From Nephrocerus scutellatus (taxonomy: Eukaryota; Arthropoda; Insecta; Diptera; Pipunculidae): a DNA stretch of 64,000 nt. Shown piece by piece: positions 43,486 through 55,035 of the stretch. Both the position numbers and the translations under genes were made by a program. The notes beneath the pieces are model-generated. The model did no database searches. It worked only from the letters and a program-made list of their open reading frames with translations, and was not told the origin of the DNA. Within the stretch, counting starts at the first letter, position 1, and each line of letters begins with the position of its first letter. The stretch lies in the NCBI GenBank assembly GCA_947095585.1, contig OX352761.1, forward strand, positions 78,585,767 to 78,649,766, written 5' to 3'.

Positions 43486-44480
43486 TTGGATGACGAATCG
43501 AATTCGAGGTTATCAGATTCAAACTATGCGGATTGCAATGAAACAATTGTATCCTATGAAGAATTTAATCCACCTCAAACTCTAGTTATACCTCAAGAAC
43601 CAGTTAGAAGATCAGAAAGGCAGCCAAAACCAACACAAATGGGGGATTTTATGTCTTTTAATGTACGCCACGATGATGTATCGGATCCTATCACCGTGGA
43701 AGAAATTGACGTGAGACCTGATAAGCAACATTGGAAAGAAGCTATGAAGGACGAATATAATTCGCTGTTAGAAAATCACACATGGGATCTGGTGAATTTG
43801 CCGCCTGACAAAAAGCCGATTGCATCAAAATGGATTTTTAAAACCAAACGCAATGCTGCTGGCAATATTGTGAAGCACAAGGCCCGTCTTGTTGCCAAAG
43901 GTTGTGCTCAAATCAAGGGTATTGATTACGATGAAACATATTCCATGGTGGTTCGTTATACGTCAATTATATTTTTACTAGCAATGGCGGTTCAGTTTAA
44001 TCTGTACATAGATCAAATGGACGCTATTACGAAGTTCTTCAAATCTCCAAGAACGACGAAATCTACATGCTACAACCAGATGGATTCAAAAATGGAAAGA
44101 AAGTATGCTTGTTGAAGAAATCTTTGTATGGGCTAAAGCAGGCAACCCGATCCTGGAATACAAAATTGGACCAACCCTGAAATCGTTCGGCATGAACCAA
44201 TCCAAGCTTGACCCTTGTGTATACTATCGACTAGACGGTGAAAAATGTTATATGTCATGGTTTACGTTGACGATATGTTGGTTTTCTCAAACAACAAAAA
44301 TATGAATGAAAGCCTTAAAGGAAAGTTAATGAGTACATTTAAAATGAAAGATCTTGGCGAAGCACGGTTTGTGCTAGGTATAGAAATTCAGAGAGACCGA
44401 GTAAATGGAAAGCTTTGGGTTTCACAACAGTCATTTATCAACAATTTACTTGTTAAAAAAAGATGGAAAATTGTAATCCA
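43486..44480 (+). pseudogene. copia reverse transcriptase, frameshifted
   Basis: The frame from 43486 reads HWKEAMKDEYNSLLENHTW, ASKWIFKTKRNAAGNI, HKARLVAKGCAQ, DYDETYSMVV and then NLYIDQMDAITKFF, where the family has QMDVxTAFL. It breaks near 44080. A middle frame has the FGMNQSKLDPCVYY segment. From 44245, VMVYVDDMLVFSNN holds the catalytic YVDD (44263-44274), followed by MKDLGEARFVLGIEI. All motifs are typical of copia; at least two frameshifts. Confidence 0.9.
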
Positions 44481-44689
44481 GTGAAAACTCCGGTTGATGT
44501 AAATGTCAAACTAAATTTGGAAATGTGTCCCACCACACCAACTGATCAAAACCAAATAAAGGACGTTCCATATCAGGAAGCAGTTGGTCCATACTGTATT
44601 TGTCACAAGTTTCTTGTCCAGATTTGTCATTTGCCGTCAACATCGTTAGTCGATATAGTCAGAATCCTGGAAAAGGTCACTAGACTGCA

Positions 44690-45184
44690 GTGAAAATGAG
44701 ATATTTGAAGAGTTCTATATATACAAAGTTAAAATTCGACAAATCAAAACCAAGTGCCATCGTTGGGATCTGTGACGCCGATTGGGGAAGCGACATTGAC
44801 ACAAGGCGTTCAGTTACTGGATATGTTTTCCAGATGTGTGGAGGTCCTATTTCCTGGAATACTCGAACTCAACCAACCGTGGCCATATCAACCTGCGAAG
44901 CAGAGTACAGAGGACTTCAAAAGCAGTTGTCACAATTTTCGAAACCGCCAATGACAATAAATTGCGATAACCAAAGTGCAATTAAATTTTGCAAAAACAA
45001 CACTTACAAAGCTATAAGCAAACACATTGATATCAAATATCATTTTATTCGCGAGTTAGTACAGAGTAAGCAGCTCAACGTGCACTACACCTATACTGAT
45101 GAAATGATTGCGGATGTGTTTGCCAAAAGACTTAGCATCGACAAACATTTTAAATTCTGTTTTGGAATGGGGATGAAGTTTTAA
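44690..45184 (+). pseudogene. copia RNase H
   Basis: The C-terminal RNase H is open: GICDADWGSDIDTRRSVTGY (first Asp, family signature), then TVAISTCEAEYRGL (Glu), INCDNQSAIKFC (Asp), HIDIKYHFIREL and IADVFAKRL. The stretch between the Glu and the second Asp is shortened by about ten residues (EYRGLQKQLSQFSK), so activity is doubtful. It ends with a stop at 45182-45184. Confidence 0.88.
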
Positions 45185-45212
45185 AACAGATCCGTTTTGG
45201 TTTTGCTCTGAA

Positions 45213-45805
45213 ATGTGCAATAAGAACAAGAGTGAAGTAAAAAGTGGTAATAGCTCCAGCAACACTCACAGCGCAGAAATTATGGGAAAGCTACAAAAAC
45301 ATGATAAAGAATTTGGTGAAATGAAAGCAATGATGGCAGAAATAAAAAAGTCACAAGAGTTTATTTCATCTGAGTTTGAAAAACTAACAGCGGATTCAAA
45401 AGAGTCGTCGATGAGAATAAGGAATTGTTGGAACTCTTAAAATCATCTAATCTTGAAAACCGAAAACAACAAATCCAAATAAATAACTTGGAATCAACTA
45501 TAGATGAGCTATATCAGGAAAAATTGGAGTGTAACCTTATTGTAGCCGGAATTCCTAACGAAGAGATTAAACCCAGCGTAATTACAAAAACAAGTTTAAG
45601 TGTACTGAATTGCAGTGAGTGTTTGGTTGATGTTGCTCAAGTGCAGAACATGAAACAAAAATTTCCACATAAAAATGGTCGTCGTGGTGACACAATCGAC
45701 AGGAAGCTGCTAATTACATTTAAGGACAAGCAGGCCAAATACAAGGTGCAGGACAAGAAAAAGAAGAAAATGATTCACTTAACACTTAAGTCTGGTGGGT
45801 TATAA
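45213..45805 (+). pseudogene. LINE-beta ORF1 (copy 1)
   Basis: The first part (45213-45440) is predicted coiled coil: EIMGKLQKHDKEFGEMKAMMAEIKKSQ. After a frameshift at about 45420 the next frame goes on with ENRKQQIQINNLESTIDELYQEK and then CNLIVAGIPNE, which resembles the nucleic-acid-binding central domain of LINE ORF1 proteins. It ends in a Lys-rich stretch (VQDKKKKKMIHLTLKSGGL). ORF1 proteins bind the element's RNA. The frameshift disables it. Confidence 0.8.
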
Positions 45806-45974
45806 TTTTCCAGTAGATAAACAAAATTTCTTTAGGGATCACTTGGCACAATACAGACTAAATCTTTACAGAGAAGCTCGTAAAGTCAATAAACGTGTTA
45901 ATTATAAGTTAAGCAAATCTGTAATCTACTTTCGGAAAGAATAAAAGTCCCCGCTGTCCGGATTTTGTCACATA

Positions 45975-46412
45975 TGCTGCGTTGCTTTGGCTAATCCAGC
46001 TTGGCTTACAACAACAGTTTCTGCGTTGCTTTGGCTAATCCAGCTTGGCTTACAACAAAATCGCATAAGCATAAAGCCGAAAAAAAATCCAAAAAGTTTT
46101 TAGGATTTATAACTAAAGCCATTTTTTAGTTATAGCGCACACCGTAAGGCGGTGTTTTGTTTAACACACATAACAATTAAAATGCATCGAACATTTAAAG
46201 CCAAAAGCTGATGCTTTTGTAAAGCCAACTGGATTAGCCAAAGCAACGCAGCAAATCGCATAAGCATAAGGCCGAAAATAAACCCAAAAAGTAAAAATGT
46301 TCAGCATTAAGGAAACTAAAGCCATTTATAGTACTGGTGCTCACCGTAAGGCGGTAAAGCTAAAAGCTGTTGCTTTGTAAGGCCAAGTCGGCTTTGCCAA
46401 AGCAACGCAGCA
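45975..46412. mobile_element. MITE-like element, copy 1
   Basis: A 438-bp non-coding insert with perfect 17-bp terminal inverted repeats (TGCTGCGTTGCTTTGGC and its complement). ATA occurs on both outer sides, a possible 3-bp target duplication. The terminal motif occurs again in direct orientation near 46022 and inverted near 46235, and two CACCGTAAGGCGGT hairpin-type words lie inside. It separates ORF1 from the endonuclease of LINE-beta. The DNA-transposon superfamily is undetermined. Confidence 0.75.
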
Positions 46413-46504
46413 ATAATGATATCAACGGTTACTGTATCCAATTATTGTTGTATTATTCAGATCCTAAAACAAAACAGTTTGTCTGTCTGTCTGTCAATCA
46501 CACT

Positions 46505-48050
46505 AATGACTAATGAGCACGATCAAACTAGTATTGTGGTCGATAACGCAGATTTAAGAATTCTTTACATAAACATTCGAAGTCTGAGAAATAAACTGGA
46601 GAATAAAGAAACCGTTCTTGATGCTGTATAGTTTAATCTCGATATTTTAATCTTAACAGAAATTTGGATAGCGGAAGGCGACAATATATTTTATAATTAA
46701 AAGCAATTCAATGGTTTCTACTCGAATAGAATAGGTGGTTATGGTCGAGTGGCAATTTTTGAAAGGCCAAATATAAGAGTAGCTAAAATATTTGTGGAAG
46801 ATAATGACTTGTCAAGCATTAGGCATAAAAATAATCGACAGTACCTTTAACGTTATCGGTTTGTAGTGTTTGTACCGTTCACAGAAAAACAGCATTCCTA
46901 ATTGTTTTGTTATGTTAGAAAAAAATATAAAGGAATCAAACGTAACATAATCGTTGGGGATTTTAATATTAATTTATTAGATCATCAAGATGAAGATGTA
47001 ACAAATCACACACAATTGGTGAACTCATATAGTCATCTGTTTATAAACAAACAAACAACTAAATATTCCACTCGATGTAGTAATGGAATTGGTACAATAA
47101 TTGACCATATCATAACTGATTTGTAAGGATACAAATATGATATGAATATTTCGGACACTTCATTATCTGACCACAAACAAATACTTTTACAAGTGAGCAA
47201 ACTAGCAATCCAACGACAATCGCATGAAATTATATTCAAAGTTTTAGACTATGATAACTTGTTCAGAGATGCCTCCTGGGTACGAATTTGTAGTTCAGAA
47301 AATCTAGATGGTTTCTGTAGTGGATTGAAACGCACACGTATTATAACCAAAAAAGTTAAACCAATTGGTGCTTCTTGGATCCCCTCTGAAATAAAGGACG
47401 TGATTAAAGAACGAGAAGAAAATTTTTTTTTTGCTAGTAAACATAAAGCACTTAGTGCTCTGGTAGCTTTAAAAATTAAAAAGGCAAAACGTGAAAATTG
47501 CTTTAGTTATATTAGCAAAAATATAAATAAACCCAAAGAACTTTGGAAACATTTAAATGAACTTATTTACAATAGAACAAGTCATACTAAAAAAGCTGTA
47601 ACTTGTATTAAAGTTGGGAATATATTAGTAAATGAAGAAAAAGCAATTGCAGATCACTTCATCGATTATTTTGCAATTGTCACGATTGATTCCTTTCACC
47701 CTGGTGAAAACGATTTAATTTATGTATCATATATCATTTCTTATCCCTTCGAACTTTGGCCAACAAACGATTATGAAGTGGAGCAGGCAATATTAAGTTT
47801 AAATTTAAATGCAGCCATTGGTAATGATAACATCTCTACAATGTTTCCTGATTGTAAAAAGACTGCAAATATTATTCCTATTTATAAAAGCGGAGATGAA
47901 ACGGATGTCTCAAACTATAGACCGATATCAATATTAACTGCTATATCTAAAGTTTATGAAAAGGCTATACTTACTCGAGTAGGCCAATTTTTAACCTTTA
48001 ACAGTATCATGAGAAACCATCAATTTGGTTTCACCTCGCCTGTTTAAATT
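46505..48050 (+). pseudogene. LINE-beta endonuclease and RT start (copy 1)
   Basis: APE-type endonuclease with several stops: LRILYINIRSLRNKLE, ILILTEIWI, IVGDFNINLL (catalytic Asp-Asn pair), TIIDHIITD and SLSDHKQIL (Asp-His). The frame 47142-48047 is open for 301 codons and runs from the end of the endonuclease through the linker into RT fingers (NIIPIYKSGDETDVSNYRPISILTAISK, HQFGF). After its stop, CLFLDLSKAFDTVN (RT motif with the first Asp) appears in another frame before the duplication junction at 48249. Confidence 0.88.
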
Positions 48051-48249
48051 TTACGGATTATATGAGCACAAATATTGATAAAAAATTGTTTTGTGGCTGC
48101 CTGTTCTTAGATCTAAGTAAAGCTTTTGATACTGTTAACCCAGACATCCTTTTGTTAAAATTATACAAACTCCAAACAAAATAAATTTGTTTGAGACTTA
48201 TTTATCCAACAGGCGTGTCAATTCGTGAAAGTTAACGATAGATAGTTAA

Positions 48250-48667
48250 CAGCGGATTCAAAAGAGTCGTCGATGAGAATAAGGAATTGTTGGAACTCTT
48301 AAAATCATCTAATCTTGAAAACCGAAAACAACAAATCCAAATAAATAACTTGGAATCAACTATAGATGAGCTATATCAGGAAAAATTGGAGTGTAACCTT
48401 ATTGTAGCCGGAATTCCTAACGAAGAGATTAAACCCAGCGTAATTACAAAAACAAGTTTAAGTGTACTGGATTGCAGTGAGTGTTTGGTTGATGTTGCTC
48501 AAGTGCAGAACATGAAACAAAAATTTCCACATAAAAATGGTCGTCGTGGTGACACAATCGACAGGAAGCTGCTAATTACATTTAAGGACAAGCAGGCCAA
48601 ATACAAGGTGCAGGACAAGAAAAAGAAGAAAATGATTCACTTAACACTTAAGTCTGGTGGGTTATAA
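48250..48667 (+). pseudogene. LINE-beta ORF1 (duplicate)
   Basis: Repeats 45388-45805 with a single residue change in the open part (LDCSEC for LNCSEC). It starts mid-ORF1 (AACAGCGGATTC), as expected from a duplication breakpoint rather than a new insertion. Confidence 0.9.
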
Positions 48668-48836
48668 TTTTCCAGTAGATAAACAAATTTTCTTCAGGGA
48701 TCACTTGGCACAATACAGACTAAATCTTTACAGAGAAGCTCGTAAAGTCAATAAACGTGTTAATTATAAGTTAAGCAAATCTGTAATCTACTTTCGGAAA
48801 GAATAAAAGTCCCCGCTGTCCGGATTTTGTCACATA

Positions 48837-49274
48837 TGCTGCGTTGCTTTGGCTAATCCAGCTTGGCTTACAACAACAGTTTCTGCGTTGCTTTGGCTAA
48901 TCCAGCTTGGCTTACAACAAAATCGCATAAGCATAAAGCCGAAAAAAAATCCAAAAAGTTTTTAGGATTTATAACTAAAGCCATTTTTTAGTTATAGCGC
49001 ACACCGTAAGGCGGTGTTTTGTTTAACACACATAACAATTAAAATGCATCGAACATTTAAAGCCAAAAGCTGATGCTTTTGTAAAGCCAACTGGATTAGC
49101 CAAAGCAACGCAGCAAATCGCATAAGCATAAGGCCGAAAATAAATCCAAAAAGTAAAAATGTTCAGCATTAAGGAAACTAAAGCCATTTATAGTAACGGT
49201 GCTCACCGTAAGGCGGTAAAGCCAAAAGCTGTTGCTTTGTAAAGCCAAGCTGGCTTTGCCAAAGCAACGCAGCA
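48837..49274. mobile_element. MITE-like element, copy 2
   Basis: The same 438 bp, same inverted ends and ATA flanks as at 45975-46412, with a handful of substitutions. It was copied along with LINE-beta rather than inserted separately. Confidence 0.85.
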
Positions 49275-49286
49275 ATAATGATATCA

Positions 49287-49485
49287 ATCAGCTATTATCG
49301 GGACACAATATGAATCCAGACACTACTAATTAATTTTCACATTATTAAAATTCAAGAATTTTTTTTTTCACTATTTTATTATCAAATATGTTTGTGAACA
49401 TTATTCAATAACACATACGAGTATTCATTAATTCCAATTTAATTAAAACACAATTTTCCACTTTCGAATTTTCACTACCGTGCGG
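49287..49485. repeat. 195-bp segment present only in duplicate
   Basis: AT-rich sequence between the MITE and the endonuclease in copy 2, absent from copy 1 (where ATATCAA joins directly to CGGTTACTG). Either lost from copy 1 or gained in copy 2. Confidence 0.8.
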
Positions 49486-49559
49486 TTACTGTATCCAATT
49501 ATTGTTGTATTATTCGGATCCTAAAACAAAACAGTTTGTCTGTCTGTCTGTCAATCACA

Positions 49560-51110
49560 CTAATGACTAATGAGCACGATCAAACTAGTATTGTGGTCGA
49601 TAACGCAGATTTAAGAATTCTTTACATAAACATTCGAAGTCTGAGAAATAAACTGGAGAATAAAGAAACCGTTCTTGATGCTGTATAGTTTAATCTCGAT
49701 ATTTTAATCTTAACAGAAATTTGGATAGCGGAAGGCGACAATAAATTTTATAATTAAAAGCAATTCAATGGTTTATACTCGAATAGAATAGGTGGTTATG
49801 GTCGAGTGGCAATTTTTGAAAGGCCAAATATAAGAGTAGCTAAAATATTTGTGGAAGATAATGACTTGTCAAGCATTAGGCATAAAAATAATCGACAGTA
49901 CCTTTAACGTTATCGGTTTGTAGTGTTTGTACCGTTCACAGAAAAACAGCATTCCTAATTGTTTTGTTATGTTAGAAAAAAATATAAAGGAATCAAACGT
50001 AACATAATCGTTGGGGATTTTAATATTAATTTATTAGATCATCAAGATGAAGATGTAACAAATCACACACAATTGGTGAACTCATATAGTCATCTGTTTA
50101 TAAACAAACAAACAACTAAATATTCCACTCGATGTAGTAATGGAATTGGTACAATAATTGACCATATCATAACTGATTTGTAAGGATACAAATATGATAT
50201 GAATATTTCGGACACTTCATTATCTGACCAAAAACAAATACTTTTACAAGTGAGCAAACTAGCAATCCAACGACAATCGCATGAAATTATATTCAAAGTT
50301 TTAGACTATGATAACTTGTTCAGAGATGCCTCCTGGGTACGAATTCGTAGTTCAGAAAATCTAGATGGTTTCTGTAGTGGATTGAAACGCAAACGTATTA
50401 TAACCAAAAAAGTTAAACCAATTGGTGCTTCTTGGATCCCCTCTGAAATAAAGGACGTGATTAAAGAACGAGAAGAAAATTTTTTTTTGGCTAGTAAACA
50501 TAAAGCACTTAGTGCTCTGGTAGCTTTAAAAATTAAAAAGGCAAAACGTGAAAATTGCTTTAGTTATATTAGCAAAAATATAAATAAACCCAAAGAACTT
50601 TGGAAACATTTAAATGAACTTATTTACAATAGAACAAGTCATACTAAAAAAGCTGTAATTTGTATTAAAGTTGGGAATATATTAGTAAATGAAGAAAAAG
50701 CAATTGCAGATCACTTCATCGATTATTTTGCAATTGTCACGATTGATTCCTTTCACCCTGGTGAAAACGATTTAATTTATGTATCATATATCATTTCTTA
50801 TCCCTTCGAACTTTGGCCAACAAACGATTATGAAGTGGAGCAGGCAATATTAAGTTTAAATTTAAATGCAGCCATTGGTAATGATAACATCTCTACAATG
50901 TTTCCTGATTGTAAAAAGACTGCAAATATTATTCCTATTTATAAAAGCGGAGATGAAACGGATGTCTCAAACTATAGACCGATATCAATATTAACTGCTA
51001 TATCTAAAGTTTATGAAAAGGTTATACTTACTCGAGTAGGCCAATTTTTAACCTTTAACAGTATCATGAGAAACCATCAATTTGGTTTCACCTCGCCTGT
51101 TTAAATTTTA
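49560..51110 (+). pseudogene. LINE-beta endonuclease and RT start (duplicate)
   Basis: Same organisation and stops as copy 1. The 301-codon frame at 50199-51104 differs from 47142-48047 at only a handful of residues (for example SDQKQ for SDHKQ and VILTR for AILTR). The His to Gln change falls in the SDH motif of the endonuclease, a catalytic position. Confidence 0.88.
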
Positions 51111-51114
51111 CGGA

Positions 51115-51950
51115 TTATATGAGCACAAATATTGATAAAAAATTGTTTTGTGGCTGCCTGTTCTTAGATCTAAGTAAAGCTTTTGATACTGTTAACCCAG
51201 ACATCCTTTTGTTAAAATTATACAAACTCCAAACAAAATAAATTTGTTTGAGACTTATTTATCCAACAGGCGTGTCAATTCGTGAAAGTTAACGATAGTG
51301 TTGTTCAGAAATAATTGCTAATTTAGGAGTTCCTCAAGGCTCTATATTAGGCCCGTTCTCTTCAACGTATACATTAACTACATAACTTTCATTAAACTTG
51401 AAGGGAAAGTTCAACTCCCGATGATTGTCTGATAATGTACTCTGCAGAATCGCTAGAAGATTTGCTTATAAAAATTCAAAATGATTTACAAAAATTGAAA
51501 CATTGGCTTAATATAAACCATTTAACGCTGAATCATTCTAAATCTAAGTATATGATCTTTACAAATCGAAAATTGAACGAGGATGTTCTTAACAATCACC
51601 CAATTACTTATAATTATTTCATAATTGAAAGAGTTAGCAAGTATAACTATCTTGGGTTGGTGATTATTAGCGAGCTGGACTGGTCTAGTCAAATTGACAA
51701 AATTAAAAAGAATATATTACCATATGTTTTCGCTATCAATCGATTAAAATATATCCTTTCAAGAAAAGCACTTTTGCTAATGTATTTCGCATTCATTCAG
51801 TCGAGAATTACTTACCTTAATCCGATTTGGAGTGGTGCTGCGAATTATAAAGTCAAAGAGATATTTTGCAAAAACGAGTTCTCAAAAACATTATTAATGT
51901 TCCAGTTAGGTACCCAACTAAGAAACTTTTTGAGGAGTTTCAATCACTAA
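51115..51950 (+). pseudogene. LINE-beta RT palm and C-terminus
   Basis: Follows the second copy without a break. LFLDLSKAFDTVN comes first, then GVPQGSILGP in another frame (51325-51360). The palm catalytic box is corrupted (related elements have FADD; here a stop and shift around 51420). A 171-codon frame (51435-51950) follows, with KLKHWLNINHLTLNHSKSKY, SKYNYLGLVI and LLMYFAFIQSRITYLNPIWSG, typical thumb and C-terminal motifs of CR1/L2-like LINEs. Confidence 0.85.
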
Positions 51951-52269
51951 GGTTTTTAATTGAAAGAGAGCTACTAATTTTGATAAATAAAATACATAAT
52001 AACCAAATCAAACACAATTTTGATTGATCAAAGCATGACTATAATACAAGAAGAAAATCAAATTTTGTTGTTAATTATCTTAGAACAAAGGCATCAAATA
52101 ATAATATAGGGTATCGAGGACTCTTGAAATATAAAACGGAGCTTAAGAACATTACAAACTCAACAAATTTTAAAAAGAAAATAACTGAATACCTTAAAAC
52201 GTACAGTTTAGACTTAATTAAAATTACTGCAGCTAGATTACTCTGCATAAATATAATAAGCAATTATAA
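51951..52269 (+). other. LINE-beta 3' region
   Basis: Decayed C-terminal coding and 3' untranslated sequence. No poly-A or short-repeat tail could be fixed, because the BEL LTR that follows has an uncertain left edge. Confidence 0.5.
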
Positions 52270-52558
52270 TGTATCATGACATTGTTCCCATCAAATTGTT
52301 ATCTGTGCACCTTCTACAGGTGCTCTCCTCACATTCCAACGGCAGCATAAACGATATTGTCAGCATTATCATGTATCATTGCCTTTTCGCATAATTTTAG
52401 TTTGTAAATTAGAGTATAAATAGACATTAGCGTTAATAAATAAAATCACTTTTGCATTCAGACGTCAAATCAGAATTTTTATTTGCTACCCCCCCACCAG
52501 AGGTAAGGAGCATTTCGAAAAATAACATTGGAATCAAAAGAGGTTCCAAGTCAAAACA
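52270..52558 (+). repeat. Second BEL element, 5' LTR (left edge uncertain)
   Basis: The right edge is well placed, because a BEL-type primer-binding sequence, TTGGAGACCCCGACGTGATC, follows at 52559. A TATAAA box lies at 52415 within an AGAGTATAAATAG context, as expected for an LTR promoter. The left edge near 52270 (TGTATCATGACA) is a guess, since the 3' LTR is not in the window. Confidence 0.6.
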
Positions 52559-52732
52559 TTGGAGACCCCGACGTGATCGAGATGTTCTGCGTGGACTAGC
52601 TTCCCCCACCAGCGGTAATAAGTAATTGACCGTCTCATCACCACAATAGTTAGAGTGACTTACTTCACACTCCGAACAAAGCGGAAAGGACAAGTCAGTT
52701 CCCAACCCACAGATTGATGACACCAATTCAAA

Positions 52733-54350
52733 ATGGACGAGATGGAGATCTTCAAAATCGTGGCCCGACAGAAGGCCATTACAGAGTAGCTTCAGAGTTT
52801 CAAAATTAATATAGGCAAGTACGGACCCGACCGCAAAACTAGCGCCTATAAAAAGAAGAAACACCAGGTTCTGGAAGCACTATGGTTAGAGTTCCATGAT
52901 TTCGTGAAGGCAGACACTCCATGTATGCAGGCAAATACGTATGAAACAGTAAAGAGGGCTTGCGGCGAAATAAGGCTCACTCTGGATTCAATTCGGCCTA
53001 GAGATGTTGAAGAACGCCATGAAGAACCGATTGGAGCAATTGGTGGAACAAAGTATCCAGACACGGGAACAGAGCCAAAGATTCCTAGTCTTCCATTAGA
53101 GGGATTTGCAGTGAAGAGAACAACGGAAGGCCACCAGACCGAAGAGTACCCAGTAACCCCAACCAACACTATGACGGAATTTGTCAGAATCATCCGAAGA
53201 CAGAACTCAATCGCACAGTCAATACAGCAATTGTTGTTAAGTCCTAAAAATATGGCAGCAGATACCTGGAGCTTGATCTTCGGCAATGAAAAATTGATTG
53301 CACTTCAGAACAATTGGATGGATTTGAAAGAAACTCATCGATTAGTTAACGAACTATCCGAAGACCCAACCGAGCATGGATACAACACTGCGGAATATTT
53401 TCAGCTAGAAGACGAAGTCCAGAAATATATAATTGAGCTTAGGACCAAGCTACAAGAATCAACAGTTCATGGTCCACCATCATTTTGTCCAATTACAACA
53501 CCAACTTCTGTCAACCTACCTAAGGCAACTTTAAATCTAACGAATATCACTTTGCCCAAATTTGATGGAAACTATATCAAATGGAAACAGTATAGTGATC
53601 TGTTTACGGAACTTGTGCATAAGCAAGACATATCCAACTGTCAAAAGCTGTTCTACTTAAAACGACATTAACAGGAGAGGCAGAAAAACTCATCAGACAC
53701 TTTACTACGTCTGATGCCAATTACAGTGCAGCATGGCAAGTAATAACCGATCGATTCGACAACCCGCGGCTATTAGTAACTGCGCAGGTTAATAAATTGC
53801 TGAGCCAACCTGCGATCCAGAATGAAGGTTCAAACGCAATTAAAGTAATGCACGACACCACACAAGAATGCCTGCTTAGCTTAAAAGGACTTCAAGTTGA
53901 CACCAGCAATTGGGATCCTCTTCTACTAAGCATTCTGCTCAAAAAACTTGACAGAAGTACACTGACACTTTGTGAACAGTCTCTTAAACAACCAAAGGCA
54001 CTGCCATTCTTGACGGACTTCCTATCCTTCCTAGAGGTACGATTCCAGTCGTTAGAAGCACTGGGAACTAAAACAGGCAGAACAGTAGACTCCAACATAA
54101 GGACAAAGGTAGCTCTTGCATCCACAATAGAAACCAGCAGATGCGTAATTTGTGGACAACAAAAACATGCCATTTTCTTGTGCTCGAAGTTTTTGCAATT
54201 CGCACCACAAGACTACAGAAGATAAATCACTTACTCGGTGCACAAATGCTTGCGTTTCGGACACCAAGCTCCAACATGTAGGGCAACGCACTGCACCAAA
54301 TGCAACAAATATCACCACACCCTGCTTCATGTAATAGCAGGGAGCAGCTC
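52733..54350 (+). pseudogene. BEL gag (second element)
   Basis: ATG at 52733 (MDEMEIFKIVARQKAITE), with an in-frame TAG at 52787-52789; the same frame then continues to 53671. The DUF1759-like signature LPKFDGNYIKWKQYSDLF and CQKLFYLK appear near the end. A frameshift near 53660 leads to LTGEAEKLIRHF, YSAAWQVITDRF, RFQSLEALG and CVICGQQKHAIFLC. Another shift carries CLRFGHQAPTC and CTKCNKYHHTLLH, the paired knuckles of BEL gag. Three lesions make it non-coding. Confidence 0.88.
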
Positions 54351-54399
54351 CGATAATTGACAATAGGACTAGCCTCTCAGCAATCACCAGAAGTACCAA

Positions 54400-55000
54400 G
54401 GCATCTAAATATGTGCTGTTAGGAACAGCCGTTGTGACCATACTGAATCGGACAAATAACGCCGCTTGGGCAAGATTCTGGCTCTCAAATGAGCGTCATA
54501 ACCGAGAAGCTAGCCAGAAAATTGAACCTCATTACGAAACATGAAATCTTTGAATTCTCCGGAATGGGGAATAGACCACTTAAAATAAGCATAAAGGTCA
54601 ATATCTCTCTTCAATCTCAAACCACTGGGTACAGTACACAAATCCAAGCTTTTATGCGGGATAAAATAACAACGCAACAACTTAACCAGTTCGTCGATAC
54701 CAGCCAGTGGGAAATACCCCAAAACATCCAATTAGCGGACAAAGGCTTTAATCAACCTCAAGATATTGATCTTCTTATCGAAGCAGAACTGTATCCCAAA
54801 CTACTTTCTGTGGGCCAAAAATTAAATCAAAGTGGCCCTACGTTACAAAACACTTTATTAGGATGGGGCGTTATTGGAAAAACTATCACTGGAGTTTCTT
54901 CCACGCTATTTTTGGCATAGGAGTGGATACTTCCTCTCATAACTCAGACAATCTGGTTGAAAAATTTTGGAACTTAGAAGAAAATCTAGCTTCCCCATCG
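54400..55000 (+). pseudogene. BEL protease and RT start (second element)
   Basis: QDSGSQMSVITEKLARKL carries the aspartic protease DSG. Directly upstream the frame is disturbed (the usual RALL before DSG is lost). ISLQSQTTGYS and the BEL-typical LLGWGVIGK follow. After the stop at 54920 another frame shows LVEKFWNLEE, the first conserved motif of the BEL RT region. Homology ends there. Confidence 0.85.
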
Positions 55001-55035
55001 CGATAAACTGAAAGTCAGTTAACTAAAGAAGAACA

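Larger units (their letters stand above)
42485..45184 (+). mobile_element. copia (Ty1) retrotransposon, truncated
   Basis: The plus-strand pol part of a Ty1/copia element: end of the pre-integrase region, integrase, RT, RNase H. Gag and protease are absent, and no LTR was found on either side. It joins the P-like relic at about 42480 and LINE-beta at about 45190. Confidence 0.9.
45200..52265 (+). mobile_element. LINE-beta (CR1/L2-like), internally duplicated
   Basis: A plus-strand non-LTR retrotransposon: ORF1, endonuclease, RT and 3' tail. A segment of 2.86 kb (45388-48249) is followed at once by a second copy of itself (from about 48250, 3.05 kb because of a 195-bp indel). The single remaining RT palm and C-terminus then follow (51297-51950). 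Each copy carries the same 438-bp MITE-like insertion between ORF1 and ORF2. Stops and frameshifts are present throughout. Clade assignment is tentative. Confidence 0.88.
52270..55035 (+). mobile_element. Second BEL/Pao retrotransposon, 5' part only
   Basis: A different BEL family from the one at 3.3-8.9 kb, on the plus strand: LTR, primer-binding site, gag, protease, then truncation exactly where RT would begin (LVEKFWNLEE at 54955). The rest is missing; an inverted gypsy-type remnant abuts at about 55035. Confidence 0.88.

Noticed and set aside
45213..51104. Two independent LINE-beta insertions
   Set aside because: Both copies share breakpoints inside ORF1 and RT, identical stops and the same MITE, so a tandem duplication explains them better.
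52433..53286. Two minus-strand frames over 140 codons
   Set aside because: Antisense to the second BEL gag; no domain.
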